Below are positions 24,212-33,107 of a stretch of DNA of 64,000 nt, piece after piece; within the stretch, counting starts at the first letter, position 1; each line of letters opens with the position of its first letter. The DNA comes from Chryseobacterium shigense (GTDB taxonomy: Bacteria > Bacteroidota > Bacteroidia > Flavobacteriales > Weeksellaceae). The notes beneath the pieces are model-generated. The model saw only the letters and a program-made list of their open reading frames with translations, was not told where the DNA came from and did no database searches. The position numbers and the translations under genes are program-made. The stretch is from positions 248,001 to 312,000 of the forward strand of contig NZ_FTNY01000002.1 of the NCBI RefSeq assembly GCF_900156575.1, in the 5' to 3' direction.

Positions 24212-24219
24212 CAAAGATA
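24212..24219 (-). promoter_or_regulatory. -7 box of rpsA
   Basis: On the minus strand the sequence reads TATCTTTG, a perfect TAnnTTTG, about 120 nt before the rpsA start. Confidence 0.6.
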
Positions 24220-24249
24220 TGAAATTTATTTACAATAAGTGTAATAAAT

Positions 24250-26823
24250 TTATTTTTCAAATGTACTTTCTAAAACCTTCTTAAATTCATTTTCATTACC
24301 GTAATTATAGAAAGGAACGGCGGTAATTTTGTAGGTATCTGTATACATTTTGATCGATTTCTGCTCGTTTCCTATGACCTTCAAAAAATCTTCTTTCCAT
24401 TTGTCATATCCTATCAGGTGAGCTCCTTTTGGTTCTATAAATACTTGAAAAGTGAGCTGTGTGTTGGCTCGCTCACTACAAAACAGTAAAAAATCCGGTT
24501 CAAATGCACGGCCGTATTTATCAAAAATTTTAATTTCTCTTTCATTGCGAATGAGATGAATATTTTCAAACTTATGGCTGAAACCTTCAAAACGTCTTGA
24601 AAATAATGAAACAAAAGCTTTTTCTTCAATCGTTCCAAAATTATCGTTGAAAGAAAACCAATCTTCTTTATCTAAATTGACTCTAAACCTATCGCTAGTT
24701 TCTGATTGACTTTTTGCTCTTTCGCTATATTTATTTACCCTGATTTCCTTATCCCTGAAAACCTGATGAATAGGTTGCGGATAATATTCTGAACCTTCAT
24801 AATCCGTAGAGTTATTTTTAATTTCAACTTCTATACTTTGCAGAAGTCCATTCAATGCCTGAAGGTAATCAAAATGCGAAATCTCCCGAAGACGGTTATA
24901 ACTTCCGAGAAATGTAATTTCCAAGTTACCCAAATAATTTTTATCCTCAATAAAATCTGAATGGGACCGGATATTAGGAAAGTACCGAGAAAGGTTATCG
25001 AAATAATAAAACGGATTCCTGCTTAATGCGTATCCGATAACATGTTTTGGAATATCTTTAAGTTGAATATCCTGAGGCTTTATTACTTCATCAAAAGAAA
25101 CGGGACTTTCTAATTCAAAAAACGCATTTGAAACTCTTCCGCCTCCAGAAGAGAGCTGATGCCGATAATTGGTTTTGGTAACTCCCAAATCCATAAACGA
25201 TTTTACTTTATCAAAATTTTTAGGTAGCTTTTTATTAGAAAAAACATACCCTTTTTTATATAATTCAGAATTTTTAAATATTGGCTTTAGGGTAAGTTTC
25301 TTGGTTTCAAGATTGACATCGTCTTCATAAATTCCTGTTTCTACCAATGCTTTTTTTAATTCTGAAATATAACGGCTGTCTTCTTTGGTATGGTAATATA
25401 ATTCTTCTAAAATTTTCAAATCGTTTGAAACATCATCATCATATTTCCTGACAAACTTATCGTCGCCTTGTTCCAGTGCAAAAGGAAAATATCTGGCTCC
25501 ACGACCAATCAATTGAGCTTCCGAAAGCGTTGTTTTGCCTGGATTCCCATCCTTTCCGTCACGGTCTTCATATAACCTTACAATATCAAATAAATTAAGA
25601 ACATCCCAGCCTTCATTCAGTTTTTGGACCGCAAATACAGCACGAATCGGGTTATTTTCATCTTCTAAAGTATTGAGTAAAATCTGATTTTTCTCTGCCT
25701 CAGAATCGTTATTCGCACTCAGGCAATTTTCTTCCCGAAAATTGATATGAATTCGTTGTGCTACCTCATTCAATGAAATATTTTTAGTTTCAAAAAACTG
25801 AAAAGCCTTATGTACAATGGGAACCGTAGAAGTTTTCCTTATCTTTTCGATCATCTGCTCCGATAAATCATCAATCAGTTTGTGGAAATTATCTTTATTT
25901 TGTTCCGATTCTTTAATCGTTTTCTTCGCTTTAAAAAGAATAACGGGTTTTAAATTAATATTATTAGTCGTTGCCAATTCCTGACGGTATAAATTAAGAA
26001 TCAATGCCTGAATGATGCGTTCCTTTTCGTCATACAAGGATCGGACAAGATTGATTTCTTTAGAAAATTTGTCTGTTCTGAACTGCGAAAGATCGTATTT
26101 ATAAATTACTTTATCTTTATACTTATTAATGATTTCCCGACTTTCATAATCAAGCGTTGCCGTAAACTCCAACAGAATATTATCAAAATTCTGATGAAGG
26201 ATTTTTAAAACGGTTTCTTCCCAGCTTCCAAAAAGATTTCCAGCTTTTGTACCACTGCTTAAATGATGTGCCTCATCGGCAATCATTACTATTTTTTTAT
26301 CTGTAAAATCTTCGTAAGTAATGCTGTTTTCTTTGGTATTGTTCAAATCAATATGCAACTGTTGGATGGTCGTAAATTTGATGTTGATATTCTCATAATC
26401 GGCTTCATCAAAATTATCAATCTGTTTCAGAAAGACTTCTTTCCCATTGATGACAACTTTATCATTAAACAGATATTTAGAGGTTTGAGGATTGAGAAAA
26501 TTATCTTTCGTTTTTTGAATGATATTGTTGCTGTTCACAAAAAACAAAAAATTCCGGTATCCTTTTTCATACAACTGGAGCATCAAACCTGCCATTACCA
26601 AAGTTTTTCCGCTTCCTGTTGCCATATTGTACAGTAAATGAAGCGGTTTATTGGGTTTTCCAGCAAAATTTTCTGAATGACAGAGAATAAAACGTTGAAA
26701 TGCTTCTTGCTGATAAGGTCTTTGGCCAAATTTCAAGTTATCTGAAAGGTGCGTTGGAACAGTCACCTGAGATATGGCTCTTTTTCCGAATTCCTGTAAA
26801 AGTGTATCGTATAGAAATGCCAT
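24250..26823 (-). CDS. Type III restriction enzyme, Res (helicase/endonuclease) subunit
   Basis: The 857-residue protein is a superfamily 2 helicase fused to a nuclease. Near the N-terminus are a Q-motif-like GQRPYQQEAF, Walker A MATGSGKT (about residue 67), motif II ADEAHHL (about 183), motif III-like EFTATLDYES and motif VI LIGRGARYFPF. The C-terminal PD-(D/E)xK nuclease is visible as EPDFLLFCSE followed by VFIEPKG. With the Mod subunit it translocates along DNA and cuts when two asymmetric, oppositely oriented unmethylated sites meet. Only 3 nt separate it from mod, so the two form an operon. The layout and length are those of an intact type III Res subunit. Confidence 0.93.
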   Translation of the reverse strand: MAFLYDTLLQEFGKRAISQVTVPTHLSDNLKFGQRPYQQEAFQRFILCHSENFAGKPNKPLHLLYNMATGSGKTLVMAGLMLQLYEKGYRNFLFFVNSNNIIQKTKDNFLNPQTSKYLFNDKVVINGKEVFLKQIDNFDEADYENINIKFTTIQQLHIDLNNTKENSITYEDFTDKKIVMIADEAHHLSSGTKAGNLFGSWEETVLKILHQNFDNILLEFTATLDYESREIINKYKDKVIYKYDLSQFRTDKFSKEINLVRSLYDEKERIIQALILNLYRQELATTNNINLKPVILFKAKKTIKESEQNKDNFHKLIDDLSEQMIEKIRKTSTVPIVHKAFQFFETKNISLNEVAQRIHINFREENCLSANNDSEAEKNQILLNTLEDENNPIRAVFAVQKLNEGWDVLNLFDIVRLYEDRDGKDGNPGKTTLSEAQLIGRGARYFPFALEQGDDKFVRKYDDDVSNDLKILEELYYHTKEDSRYISELKKALVETGIYEDDVNLETKKLTLKPIFKNSELYKKGYVFSNKKLPKNFDKVKSFMDLGVTKTNYRHQLSSGGGRVSNAFFELESPVSFDEVIKPQDIQLKDIPKHVIGYALSRNPFYYFDNLSRYFPNIRSHSDFIEDKNYLGNLEITFLGSYNRLREISHFDYLQALNGLLQSIEVEIKNNSTDYEGSEYYPQPIHQVFRDKEIRVNKYSERAKSQSETSDRFRVNLDKEDWFSFNDNFGTIEEKAFVSLFSRRFEGFSHKFENIHLIRNEREIKIFDKYGRAFEPDFLLFCSERANTQLTFQVFIEPKGAHLIGYDKWKEDFLKVIGNEQKSIKMYTDTYKITAVPFYNYGNENEFKKVLESTFEK

Positions 26824-26826
26824 TTG

Positions 26827-28824
26827 CTAGTGTTTTATTTGGTAAAAATCTTTTGTTACTTTCTTTTCTTCCGGTGTACACTCAAAATTTCCATCATTAA
26901 GTGAAGAGAGATTGACATACAGTTGGTTTTTATTGAGCAGCTCGCAAAGATGCTGTTTTTGCTCTTTCAGATGTAATGCTTTAAAATCTTCGAGGTATTG
27001 CTCTTGTTTTTTGATATCAATATTGTAATTCAGGAAGGATTTGGTTTTCATTTCTTCCCAAATTTTCAAGAGACTTTCAGCATCCTGGGCGTCTTCTATT
27101 TTCTCGACAAAGATCTGGTTGTATTTTTTGAGCTCAAGGTAAACAAATGAGCCACCGCCTTGCCAGTTGATGGATTTGGAAATGCCGCCTTGTTCGCCAT
27201 TTACAACGTTTTTAAGTCTGACAACACTATCGTTTTTACCATAATCAAGTTGTTCTATACCAATATATTTTCTTCCTAACTTATGTGCAACTGCACAAGT
27301 AGAACCACTGCCTAAATGATAATCTAAAATTAGATCGCCTTCATTTGAATACACTTCAATAATTCTTTTTAAGAATTTTTCTGGTTTTTTCCCATTTTTA
27401 AAATCAACACCACCTTCAAATGAAAGAGTATCCCACGAAAGGTCACTCCAAAAATCAGTAAGTAACTGTGTTGAAACTAATTTCCCATCTATTTCTTGCA
27501 ATTTCTTATCATAGAAAGCCAACAGTCTTCCTGCTTTAAGGATAAAGGGAGAAGCACCTTCTCTTTCATGATAAATAATATCATCTGGACGAGATTTAGA
27601 TTCTTGTATTAATTCTTTAAGAATTCCTGCAGGTTTGTGAGGTCCATAAGTTGCAAAAACAATTGAGGGATTATCCATTACAAACTGTTCAATTTTTTTC
27701 TCTAATATAATTGAAGCAATCTCATTTCCGTATTCGTCTTTTAGTTTCTTTTCATTTTCAACATTTAATAATTCCAGTGCTTTAGACTTTACATCTGAAA
27801 TTATCCAACTTGAATATTCATCTTCTCGATTAACTATGTAATATTTATAATCCTTTTGATAAGGTGCTTCGACGTATCCCTTTTTAAATTTGTAGTCCTT
27901 TTTATTCTTTGTATACATCAAAATAAATTCTGTCACATTTACAGGACCTGGATTTACAACTTTAAATCCTGCTGGGGTTGCAGTTTTTACACTGATAATT
28001 TGCACAAAGTTTTCAACTCCAAACACTTCATCACATAGCACTTTCAAATATGCAAACTCTATGTAGTCAATATGAATGAATAAACAGCCTGATTTGTGTA
28101 ATAATTCTTTAGCAACAATTAAACGGTTTTTCATAAATGTCAACCAAGTTGAATGATTAAAACTGTCATTATATTGGAAAGAATCTCCATCTGTATTATA
28201 AGGCGGATCAATATAAATAAGCTTCACTTTTCCTGCAAATTCTTTCTTTAGAGAATGTAATGCCAAAAGATTATTTCCTTTGATAATAAGGTTATCCGTA
28301 ATGGTTCCTTTTTCATTTCTATTCAATTGATCAAAACTCTTTTCGCCATCTTTATCAAATACCTTGGCATTGGTAAAAACTTTCGGATCAAGTAATTCGG
28401 TAATCTCGTCCTGCGCTAAAGTTTCATTAAAAAAAATTTCTTCTCTTTTATCCTCTTCACGGCTTTGCCCCCCTTCCAGAACACAATCTTTAAATGGCCA
28501 AACCAACGCTACTTCGTTGCGCTGTTTCAGATATTGACCATCAATCGATAACCCAACTTTATTCTTAAACTGTGTATAGCTGTCGTTGAGATAATTTTTC
28601 TGTTCAAGAAACTGGATGAAAAGATTTTGCTTAAATACTAAAACATCTTTTACCTTAATGAAAAATTTTTCTTTCAAATCTGAATCGTCTAGTAACAATC
28701 CAATCAATTCTTCATCAAAATTTTGTGCTTTGTTGAGTACCACCCATTTTTTAACTTCTCCATTATCGGAAACATAATTGGGCTCTTTTTTTATTTGATT
28801 TTCAAGTGTTTGATATAGCTTCAT
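26827..28824 (-). CDS. Type III restriction-modification system, Mod (adenine-N6 methyltransferase) subunit
   Basis: The 665-residue protein is a beta-class N6-adenine methyltransferase. Catalytic motif IV DPPYNTDGDSFQYND comes first (about residue 207), a long target-recognition region follows (about 270-470), and the SAM-binding motif I appears late as ILDYHLGSGSTCAVAHKLG (about 500) with YIGIEQ. In motif I the usual FxGxG is written YHLGSG. Mod alone methylates the recognition site and in complex with Res gives restriction. The N-terminal 200 residues carry the Mod-specific extension. No simple-sequence tract that would suggest phase variation is seen in the gene. Recognition specificity cannot be read from sequence. 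Confidence 0.93.
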   Translation of the reverse strand: MKLYQTLENQIKKEPNYVSDNGEVKKWVVLNKAQNFDEELIGLLLDDSDLKEKFFIKVKDVLVFKQNLFIQFLEQKNYLNDSYTQFKNKVGLSIDGQYLKQRNEVALVWPFKDCVLEGGQSREEDKREEIFFNETLAQDEITELLDPKVFTNAKVFDKDGEKSFDQLNRNEKGTITDNLIIKGNNLLALHSLKKEFAGKVKLIYIDPPYNTDGDSFQYNDSFNHSTWLTFMKNRLIVAKELLHKSGCLFIHIDYIEFAYLKVLCDEVFGVENFVQIISVKTATPAGFKVVNPGPVNVTEFILMYTKNKKDYKFKKGYVEAPYQKDYKYYIVNREDEYSSWIISDVKSKALELLNVENEKKLKDEYGNEIASIILEKKIEQFVMDNPSIVFATYGPHKPAGILKELIQESKSRPDDIIYHEREGASPFILKAGRLLAFYDKKLQEIDGKLVSTQLLTDFWSDLSWDTLSFEGGVDFKNGKKPEKFLKRIIEVYSNEGDLILDYHLGSGSTCAVAHKLGRKYIGIEQLDYGKNDSVVRLKNVVNGEQGGISKSINWQGGGSFVYLELKKYNQIFVEKIEDAQDAESLLKIWEEMKTKSFLNYNIDIKKQEQYLEDFKALHLKEQKQHLCELLNKNQLYVNLSSLNDGNFECTPEEKKVTKDFYQIKH

Positions 28825-28942
28825 GGCATAATATTTTAAAAAAATTATGCTTCAAAAATAGTATCAATCAGTAATGAAAAATTATGGGAAACCGTAGTTT
28901 AAATAATTATCGATTGAAATTTTAATAAAAAACAAAATCTCT

Positions 28943-28950
28943 TACCTTTG
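28943..28950 (+). promoter_or_regulatory. -7 box immediately before the DbpA-like helicase gene
   Basis: TACCTTTG ends only 4 nt before the ATG at 28955, so the mRNA would start at or very close to the start codon (leaderless or nearly so). Confidence 0.5.
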
Positions 28951-28954
28951 CACC

Positions 28955-30262
28955 ATGGAATTAGAATCAATATACCAAAAACTGCAGATTCAGGACATGA
29001 ATCAGATGCAGAAATCTACATATAAAACTACGGAGAACAATACCGATGTTGTTTTGCTGTCTCCTACGGGTTCTGGGAAGACCCTTGCTTTTTTATTTCC
29101 GGTTCTTAGAAATCTGAAAAAAGAGAGTTCAGGGATTCAGGCACTTATTTTAGTTCCTGCAAGAGAGTTGGCATTACAGATTGAGCAGGTTTTCAAATCT
29201 ATGGGGACAGATTTTAAAGTTTCTGTTTGTTATGGCGGACACGATAAAAAAATTGAAGTCAATAATTTAATTGAGGCTCCGGCGGTTCTTATCGGAACTC
29301 CCGGAAGAGTTGCCTATCATTTAAGAAATGACAATTTTGATCCCAAAACAATTAAGACGCTGATTTTGGATGAATTTGACAAGGCATTGGAATTAGGTTT
29401 TCATGAAGACATGGAATTCATAACCGGTTCGTTAAGAGGCCTTTCCCAAAGAATCCTGACTTCTGCAACTGCTATGGACGAAATTCCAAAGTTCACAGGA
29501 TTGAAAAATGAGAAGATCATTGATTTCTTAAAGTTAGGAGACGCAAAACCAGATATTCAATTGCGAAAAGTAATGACGATTTCTGAGGAAAAATTAGATA
29601 CTTTGTTTCATTTGATCTGTAAAATAGGAAATAAAAGAACCCTGATTTTCTGTAACCACCGTGAAGCGGTAGACCGTATTTCCGACCTTCTGGCTGACAA
29701 AGGAATCGACAGAGAAACTTTCCACGGCGGAATGGAACAGGATGAAAGAGAGCGCGCATTACTGAAATTCAGAAATGACTCTGCAAGAATTTTGATTACT
29801 ACCGATTTAGCTTCACGTGGGCTTGACGTTCCTGAAGTGGAATCTATCGTCCATTATCAACTTCCTTCAAAAGAAGATGCCTTCATTCACAGAAATGGCC
29901 GTACAGCAAGAATGAACGCTAAAGGTTTTGCTTACCTGATCATGACTGAGGACGAAAATTTCCCGTTCATTAAAAGCAATACACCTGAAGAAAGCGTTGT
30001 CGACTTTAATACAGTTCCTGAGAAAACCCCTTTCCAGACTATTTATATCAGTGCAGGGAAAAAGGACAAAGTGAATAAAGTGGATATTGTAGGCTATCTT
30101 ATCAAGAAAGGAGAACTACAGAAAGAAGATATCGGAATTATTGAGGTGAAAGACACGACTTCTTACGTTGCGGTTTCCAGAAATAAAGTGAGTTTTGTTT
30201 TGAAGAAATTAAGCACTGAAAAACTGAAAGGTAAAAAAGTAAAAATGGAAGTTGCCTATTAA
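28955..30262 (+). CDS. DEAD-box-type RNA helicase with DbpA RNA-binding domain
   Basis: The 435-residue protein has the DEAD-box helicase core: motif I SPTGSGKT (about 36), PARELALQ, TPGRV, motif II (about 139), SAT in LTSATAM, FCNHREAVD, TTDLASRGLDVP and motif VI HRNGRTAR (about 311). Motif II reads DEFD instead of DEAD, and motif VI ends in R-T-A-R instead of R-T-G-R. The last 75 residues (TIYISAGKKDKVNKVDIVGY ... KKVKMEV) match the DbpA C-terminal RNA-recognition domain, which binds hairpin 92 of 23S rRNA, so a role in late 50S assembly is likely. It is shorter than E. coli DbpA by about 20 residues. Confidence 0.9.
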   Translation: MELESIYQKLQIQDMNQMQKSTYKTTENNTDVVLLSPTGSGKTLAFLFPVLRNLKKESSGIQALILVPARELALQIEQVFKSMGTDFKVSVCYGGHDKKIEVNNLIEAPAVLIGTPGRVAYHLRNDNFDPKTIKTLILDEFDKALELGFHEDMEFITGSLRGLSQRILTSATAMDEIPKFTGLKNEKIIDFLKLGDAKPDIQLRKVMTISEEKLDTLFHLICKIGNKRTLIFCNHREAVDRISDLLADKGIDRETFHGGMEQDERERALLKFRNDSARILITTDLASRGLDVPEVESIVHYQLPSKEDAFIHRNGRTARMNAKGFAYLIMTEDENFPFIKSNTPEESVVDFNTVPEKTPFQTIYISAGKKDKVNKVDIVGYLIKKGELQKEDIGIIEVKDTTSYVAVSRNKVSFVLKKLSTEKLKGKKVKMEVAY

Positions 30263-30285
30263 TCATAAACAACCCGTTAAAAATA

Positions 30286-30316
30286 CAAATAAGCCCGGTT
30301 TGGGCTTATTTTTTTA
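30286..30316 (+). terminator. Terminator of the DbpA-like helicase gene
   Basis: A 10-bp perfect stem AAATAAGCCC/GGGCTTATTT with loop GGTTT, followed by T residues. Confidence 0.85.
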
Positions 30317-30415
30317 TCTCAAATTACTCACAACCGCGAGTGAAGCAATCTATTAAATTATTGAAAACAAATCCATGATAAATGTTGCTTCAAGCCAACA
30401 ATGCTTTCAATAACC

Positions 30416-31309
30416 TCATTTCACGCCTCTTACTTTGGTCCTTAAAGTATAAACAGATTTTGAGGCTGTAATAAACAATACATCATTATTTTCACCTCCG
30501 AAAGTTACATTGGATGTCCATTCTTCCTCTATCGGAATATGATACATTTTTTTTCCTTTACGATTGAAAATATGCACCCCCTTACCTGTTAAATAAAGAT
30601 TTCCGTGTTTATCCAGTGTCATCCCGTCTGAACCCATTTCACAAAACAGTCTTCTTTCAGAAAGTTTACCATCACCAAGAATATCATAAACGTAGGTTTT
30701 TCCCGCATCAATATCTGAAATATAGAGTTTCTTAAATATTTCGCTTCCTACAATCCCGTTCGGCTGTGTAAAGGTTTCCAGTTTAACGGTCTTCCCTTCT
30801 TTGGTTCTGTAATAAAGGCTTTTATGGGCAATTTCCTGTTTAAAATCTACCCAATAATCTCTTTTGTACAAAGGATCTGTAAAATACATTCCGCCGGATG
30901 AATCATTCCATACATCATTGGGTCCGTTGAGTCTTTTCCCTTCAAAACCTTTCAGAATAACTTCTACTTTTTTATCTTTCGAAATTTTCCAGATCTCGCC
31001 CTGATCATCGGAACACGTAATCAGATTTCCATCTTTATCGAAGTGGGTACCGTTTGCCCTGCCTGTTTTTCCTAAAAACTCTATGACCTTATTGGTTTTC
31101 CAATCCCAGTAATAGATCTTATCGTTAGGCTGGTCAGTAAAATAAACATTCCCCTGCTTATCCGAAGACGGTCCTTCTGTAAAAGTGAATTGGTCCGAAA
31201 TCTTCTTCGGCTGTGCATCTTCATAAAACATTGTGTTGTAATTTACTGATTGACAGTTAAGCAATGCGAAAACCAAACCAACCATGCTTATTCTGCATAT
31301 ATTTTTCAT
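30416..31309 (-). CDS. SMP-30/gluconolactonase-like lipoprotein
   Basis: The 297-residue protein has a lipoprotein signal (MKNICRISMVGLVFALLNC). The mature part is a six-bladed beta propeller of the SMP-30/gluconolactonase/LRE family: TEGPSSDKQGNVYFTDQPND (metal-ligand Glu), NGPNDVWNDSSGGMYFTDPL (Asn and Asp ligands), QPNGIVGSEIFKKLYISDID and GSDGMTLDKHGNLYLTG. The conserved E, N and D ligands for a divalent metal are all present, so it may hydrolyse sugar lactones in the periplasm or at the outer membrane. The substrate is unknown. It is monocistronic and divergent from ccoG. Confidence 0.88.
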   Translation of the reverse strand: MKNICRISMVGLVFALLNCQSVNYNTMFYEDAQPKKISDQFTFTEGPSSDKQGNVYFTDQPNDKIYYWDWKTNKVIEFLGKTGRANGTHFDKDGNLITCSDDQGEIWKISKDKKVEVILKGFEGKRLNGPNDVWNDSSGGMYFTDPLYKRDYWVDFKQEIAHKSLYYRTKEGKTVKLETFTQPNGIVGSEIFKKLYISDIDAGKTYVYDILGDGKLSERRLFCEMGSDGMTLDKHGNLYLTGKGVHIFNRKGKKMYHIPIEEEWTSNVTFGGENNDVLFITASKSVYTLRTKVRGVK

Positions 31310-31577
31310 TACTCCCCTTTTAATGATGGCAAGTTACGACATCACTTTTAAGAATCAAATATATTTACTCATTTTGATCTATTAAAAACGAATAGAACCA
31401 ATGTCTCAATTGTCCTATTTTTGAAGCAGATGGTATTAGTTAAAAAACAGTTTTATCCTGACCTTTGCCATGGTAAGATCAATACGTCTTTTTCCTTATT
31501 AAAACTGACTGAAAAAACAGTTTGATCCAGCCTCAGATATCACCTTAATACTTTTTTAACTTAACAAAAGTACCGCA

Positions 31578-33020
31578 ATGAGTGCAGAATCAGGCAACAG
31601 CCAATTTGTAGAAATAGAAAATGATACGTTTAGGAATTCAGTGGGAACCATGGATGAAACGGGGAAAAGAAAATGGGTCTTTCCGCGAAAACCTAAAGGA
31701 AAATACACCAACTACAGAAATTATGCGAGTTATCTTATGCTTGCTATATTTTTCGGGCTGCCTTTTGTAAAAATCAACGGCAATCCTTTTCTTCTGATCA
31801 ATGTGATCGACAGGAGATTTTTTATTCTTGGACAACCTTTTTATCTTCAGGATTTCTTTATCCTGGCGCTGGGAGCAGTAACGTCTGTAATCTTTGTGAT
31901 GCTGTTCACAGTGGTTTTCGGAAGAATATTCTGTGGATGGCTTTGTCCGCAGACTCTTTTTATGGAAATGGTATTCCGGAAAATCGAATACTGGATTGAA
32001 GGTGACCGAAACAAACAGATGAAACTGGACAAGCAGCAATGGGATGCTGAAAAAATCAGAAAAAGGCTGTTAAAATGGTCTGTTTTTGCACTCGTTTCAT
32101 TCACTATCGCCCACTTCATGTTCATGTACATTGTAGGTTATCAGGAAGTATTCCGGATCATGAGTGAAGGTCCACAAAATCACTCCATGAAATTTTTAGT
32201 GATGCTCTTTTTCACAATGACCTTCTACTTTGTTTTCGCATGGCTCCGCGAACAGGTCTGCACATTGGTATGTCCCTATGGAAGACTTCAGGGGGTATTG
32301 ATCGATAAACAGACTATTAATGTATATTATGATTTCAAAAGAGGAGAAGGCCGTTCGAAATGGAGAAATAATGAAGACCGTAAAGCAGCAGGAAAAGGAG
32401 ACTGCATCGACTGTCATCAGTGTGTTGTAGTCTGCCCTACCGGTATTGATATCAGAAACGGACAGCAGCTGGAATGTGTCAACTGTACAGCCTGTATCGA
32501 TGCCTGTGACGAGGTAATGGAAAAAGTGGGACTTCCAAAAGGATTGGTGCGCTATGCTACGGAAGCAGAAATTGAAAATCAGGAAACTTTCAAATTTACC
32601 TCCAGAATGAAAGCTACCACTGTATTTCTTGCTCTGCTGATCGGGTTTTTAGGATTCTTAATGTATGACCGCGGATCGATGGAAGCCAAATTCATCAAAC
32701 CGGCAGGCTCTACCTTCTTTATTAAAGATGGTAAAATAACGAATACCTTTATCTATACCCTTTTAAACAAATCCAACGAGAAAAAGATATTGACGATTAA
32801 AGTAATGACCCCAACCAATGCAGAAATCACTTATTTTGGTTCAGAAAAAATCATATTAAAAGGGGATGAAATTCTGAAAGGAAACATCAATATCAGTTTC
32901 CCTGAAGAAGATATTAAGTTTTCCAAGCAAAATATGGTGATTGGCGTTTTTGATGAGAAGGGTGAAATGCTGGACTCATTTGATACCACATTTGAGGGAC
33001 CGTTTAAATTGATGTTGTAG
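31578..33020 (+). CDS. ccoG: Cytochrome c oxidase accessory protein CcoG (FixG/RdxA family)
   Basis: The 480-residue membrane iron-sulfur protein has about five transmembrane helices (near residues 45, 85, 165, 205 and 350) and a membrane-embedded CGWLCPQTL motif (about 120). Its two [4Fe-4S] clusters use GDCIDCHQCVVVCPTGIDI (about 275) and ECVNCTACIDACDEVM (about 300). The last 120 residues form the Ig-like CcoG accessory domain (LNKSNEKKILTIKVMTP). CcoG is thought to reduce copper for assembly of cbb3 cytochrome oxidase. In related genomes it sits in the ccoNO-ccoP-ccoG-ccoH cluster; here no cco genes flank it, so this is either a relocated or an additional copy. Confidence 0.93.
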   Translation: MSAESGNSQFVEIENDTFRNSVGTMDETGKRKWVFPRKPKGKYTNYRNYASYLMLAIFFGLPFVKINGNPFLLINVIDRRFFILGQPFYLQDFFILALGAVTSVIFVMLFTVVFGRIFCGWLCPQTLFMEMVFRKIEYWIEGDRNKQMKLDKQQWDAEKIRKRLLKWSVFALVSFTIAHFMFMYIVGYQEVFRIMSEGPQNHSMKFLVMLFFTMTFYFVFAWLREQVCTLVCPYGRLQGVLIDKQTINVYYDFKRGEGRSKWRNNEDRKAAGKGDCIDCHQCVVVCPTGIDIRNGQQLECVNCTACIDACDEVMEKVGLPKGLVRYATEAEIENQETFKFTSRMKATTVFLALLIGFLGFLMYDRGSMEAKFIKPAGSTFFIKDGKITNTFIYTLLNKSNEKKILTIKVMTPTNAEITYFGSEKIILKGDEILKGNINISFPEEDIKFSKQNMVIGVFDEKGEMLDSFDTTFEGPFKLML

Positions 33021-33107
33021 GTAGAGATAAGATTTGAGATGTCAGATTGGAGACATGAGATAAGAGACTTCGGTAACATCCATCTTCCTCTTCCATATGT
33101 AATAACT

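Noticed and set aside
26827..28824. Phase-variable mod gene
   Set aside because: No homopolymer or short tandem repeat tract long enough for slippage is visible in the coding sequence.
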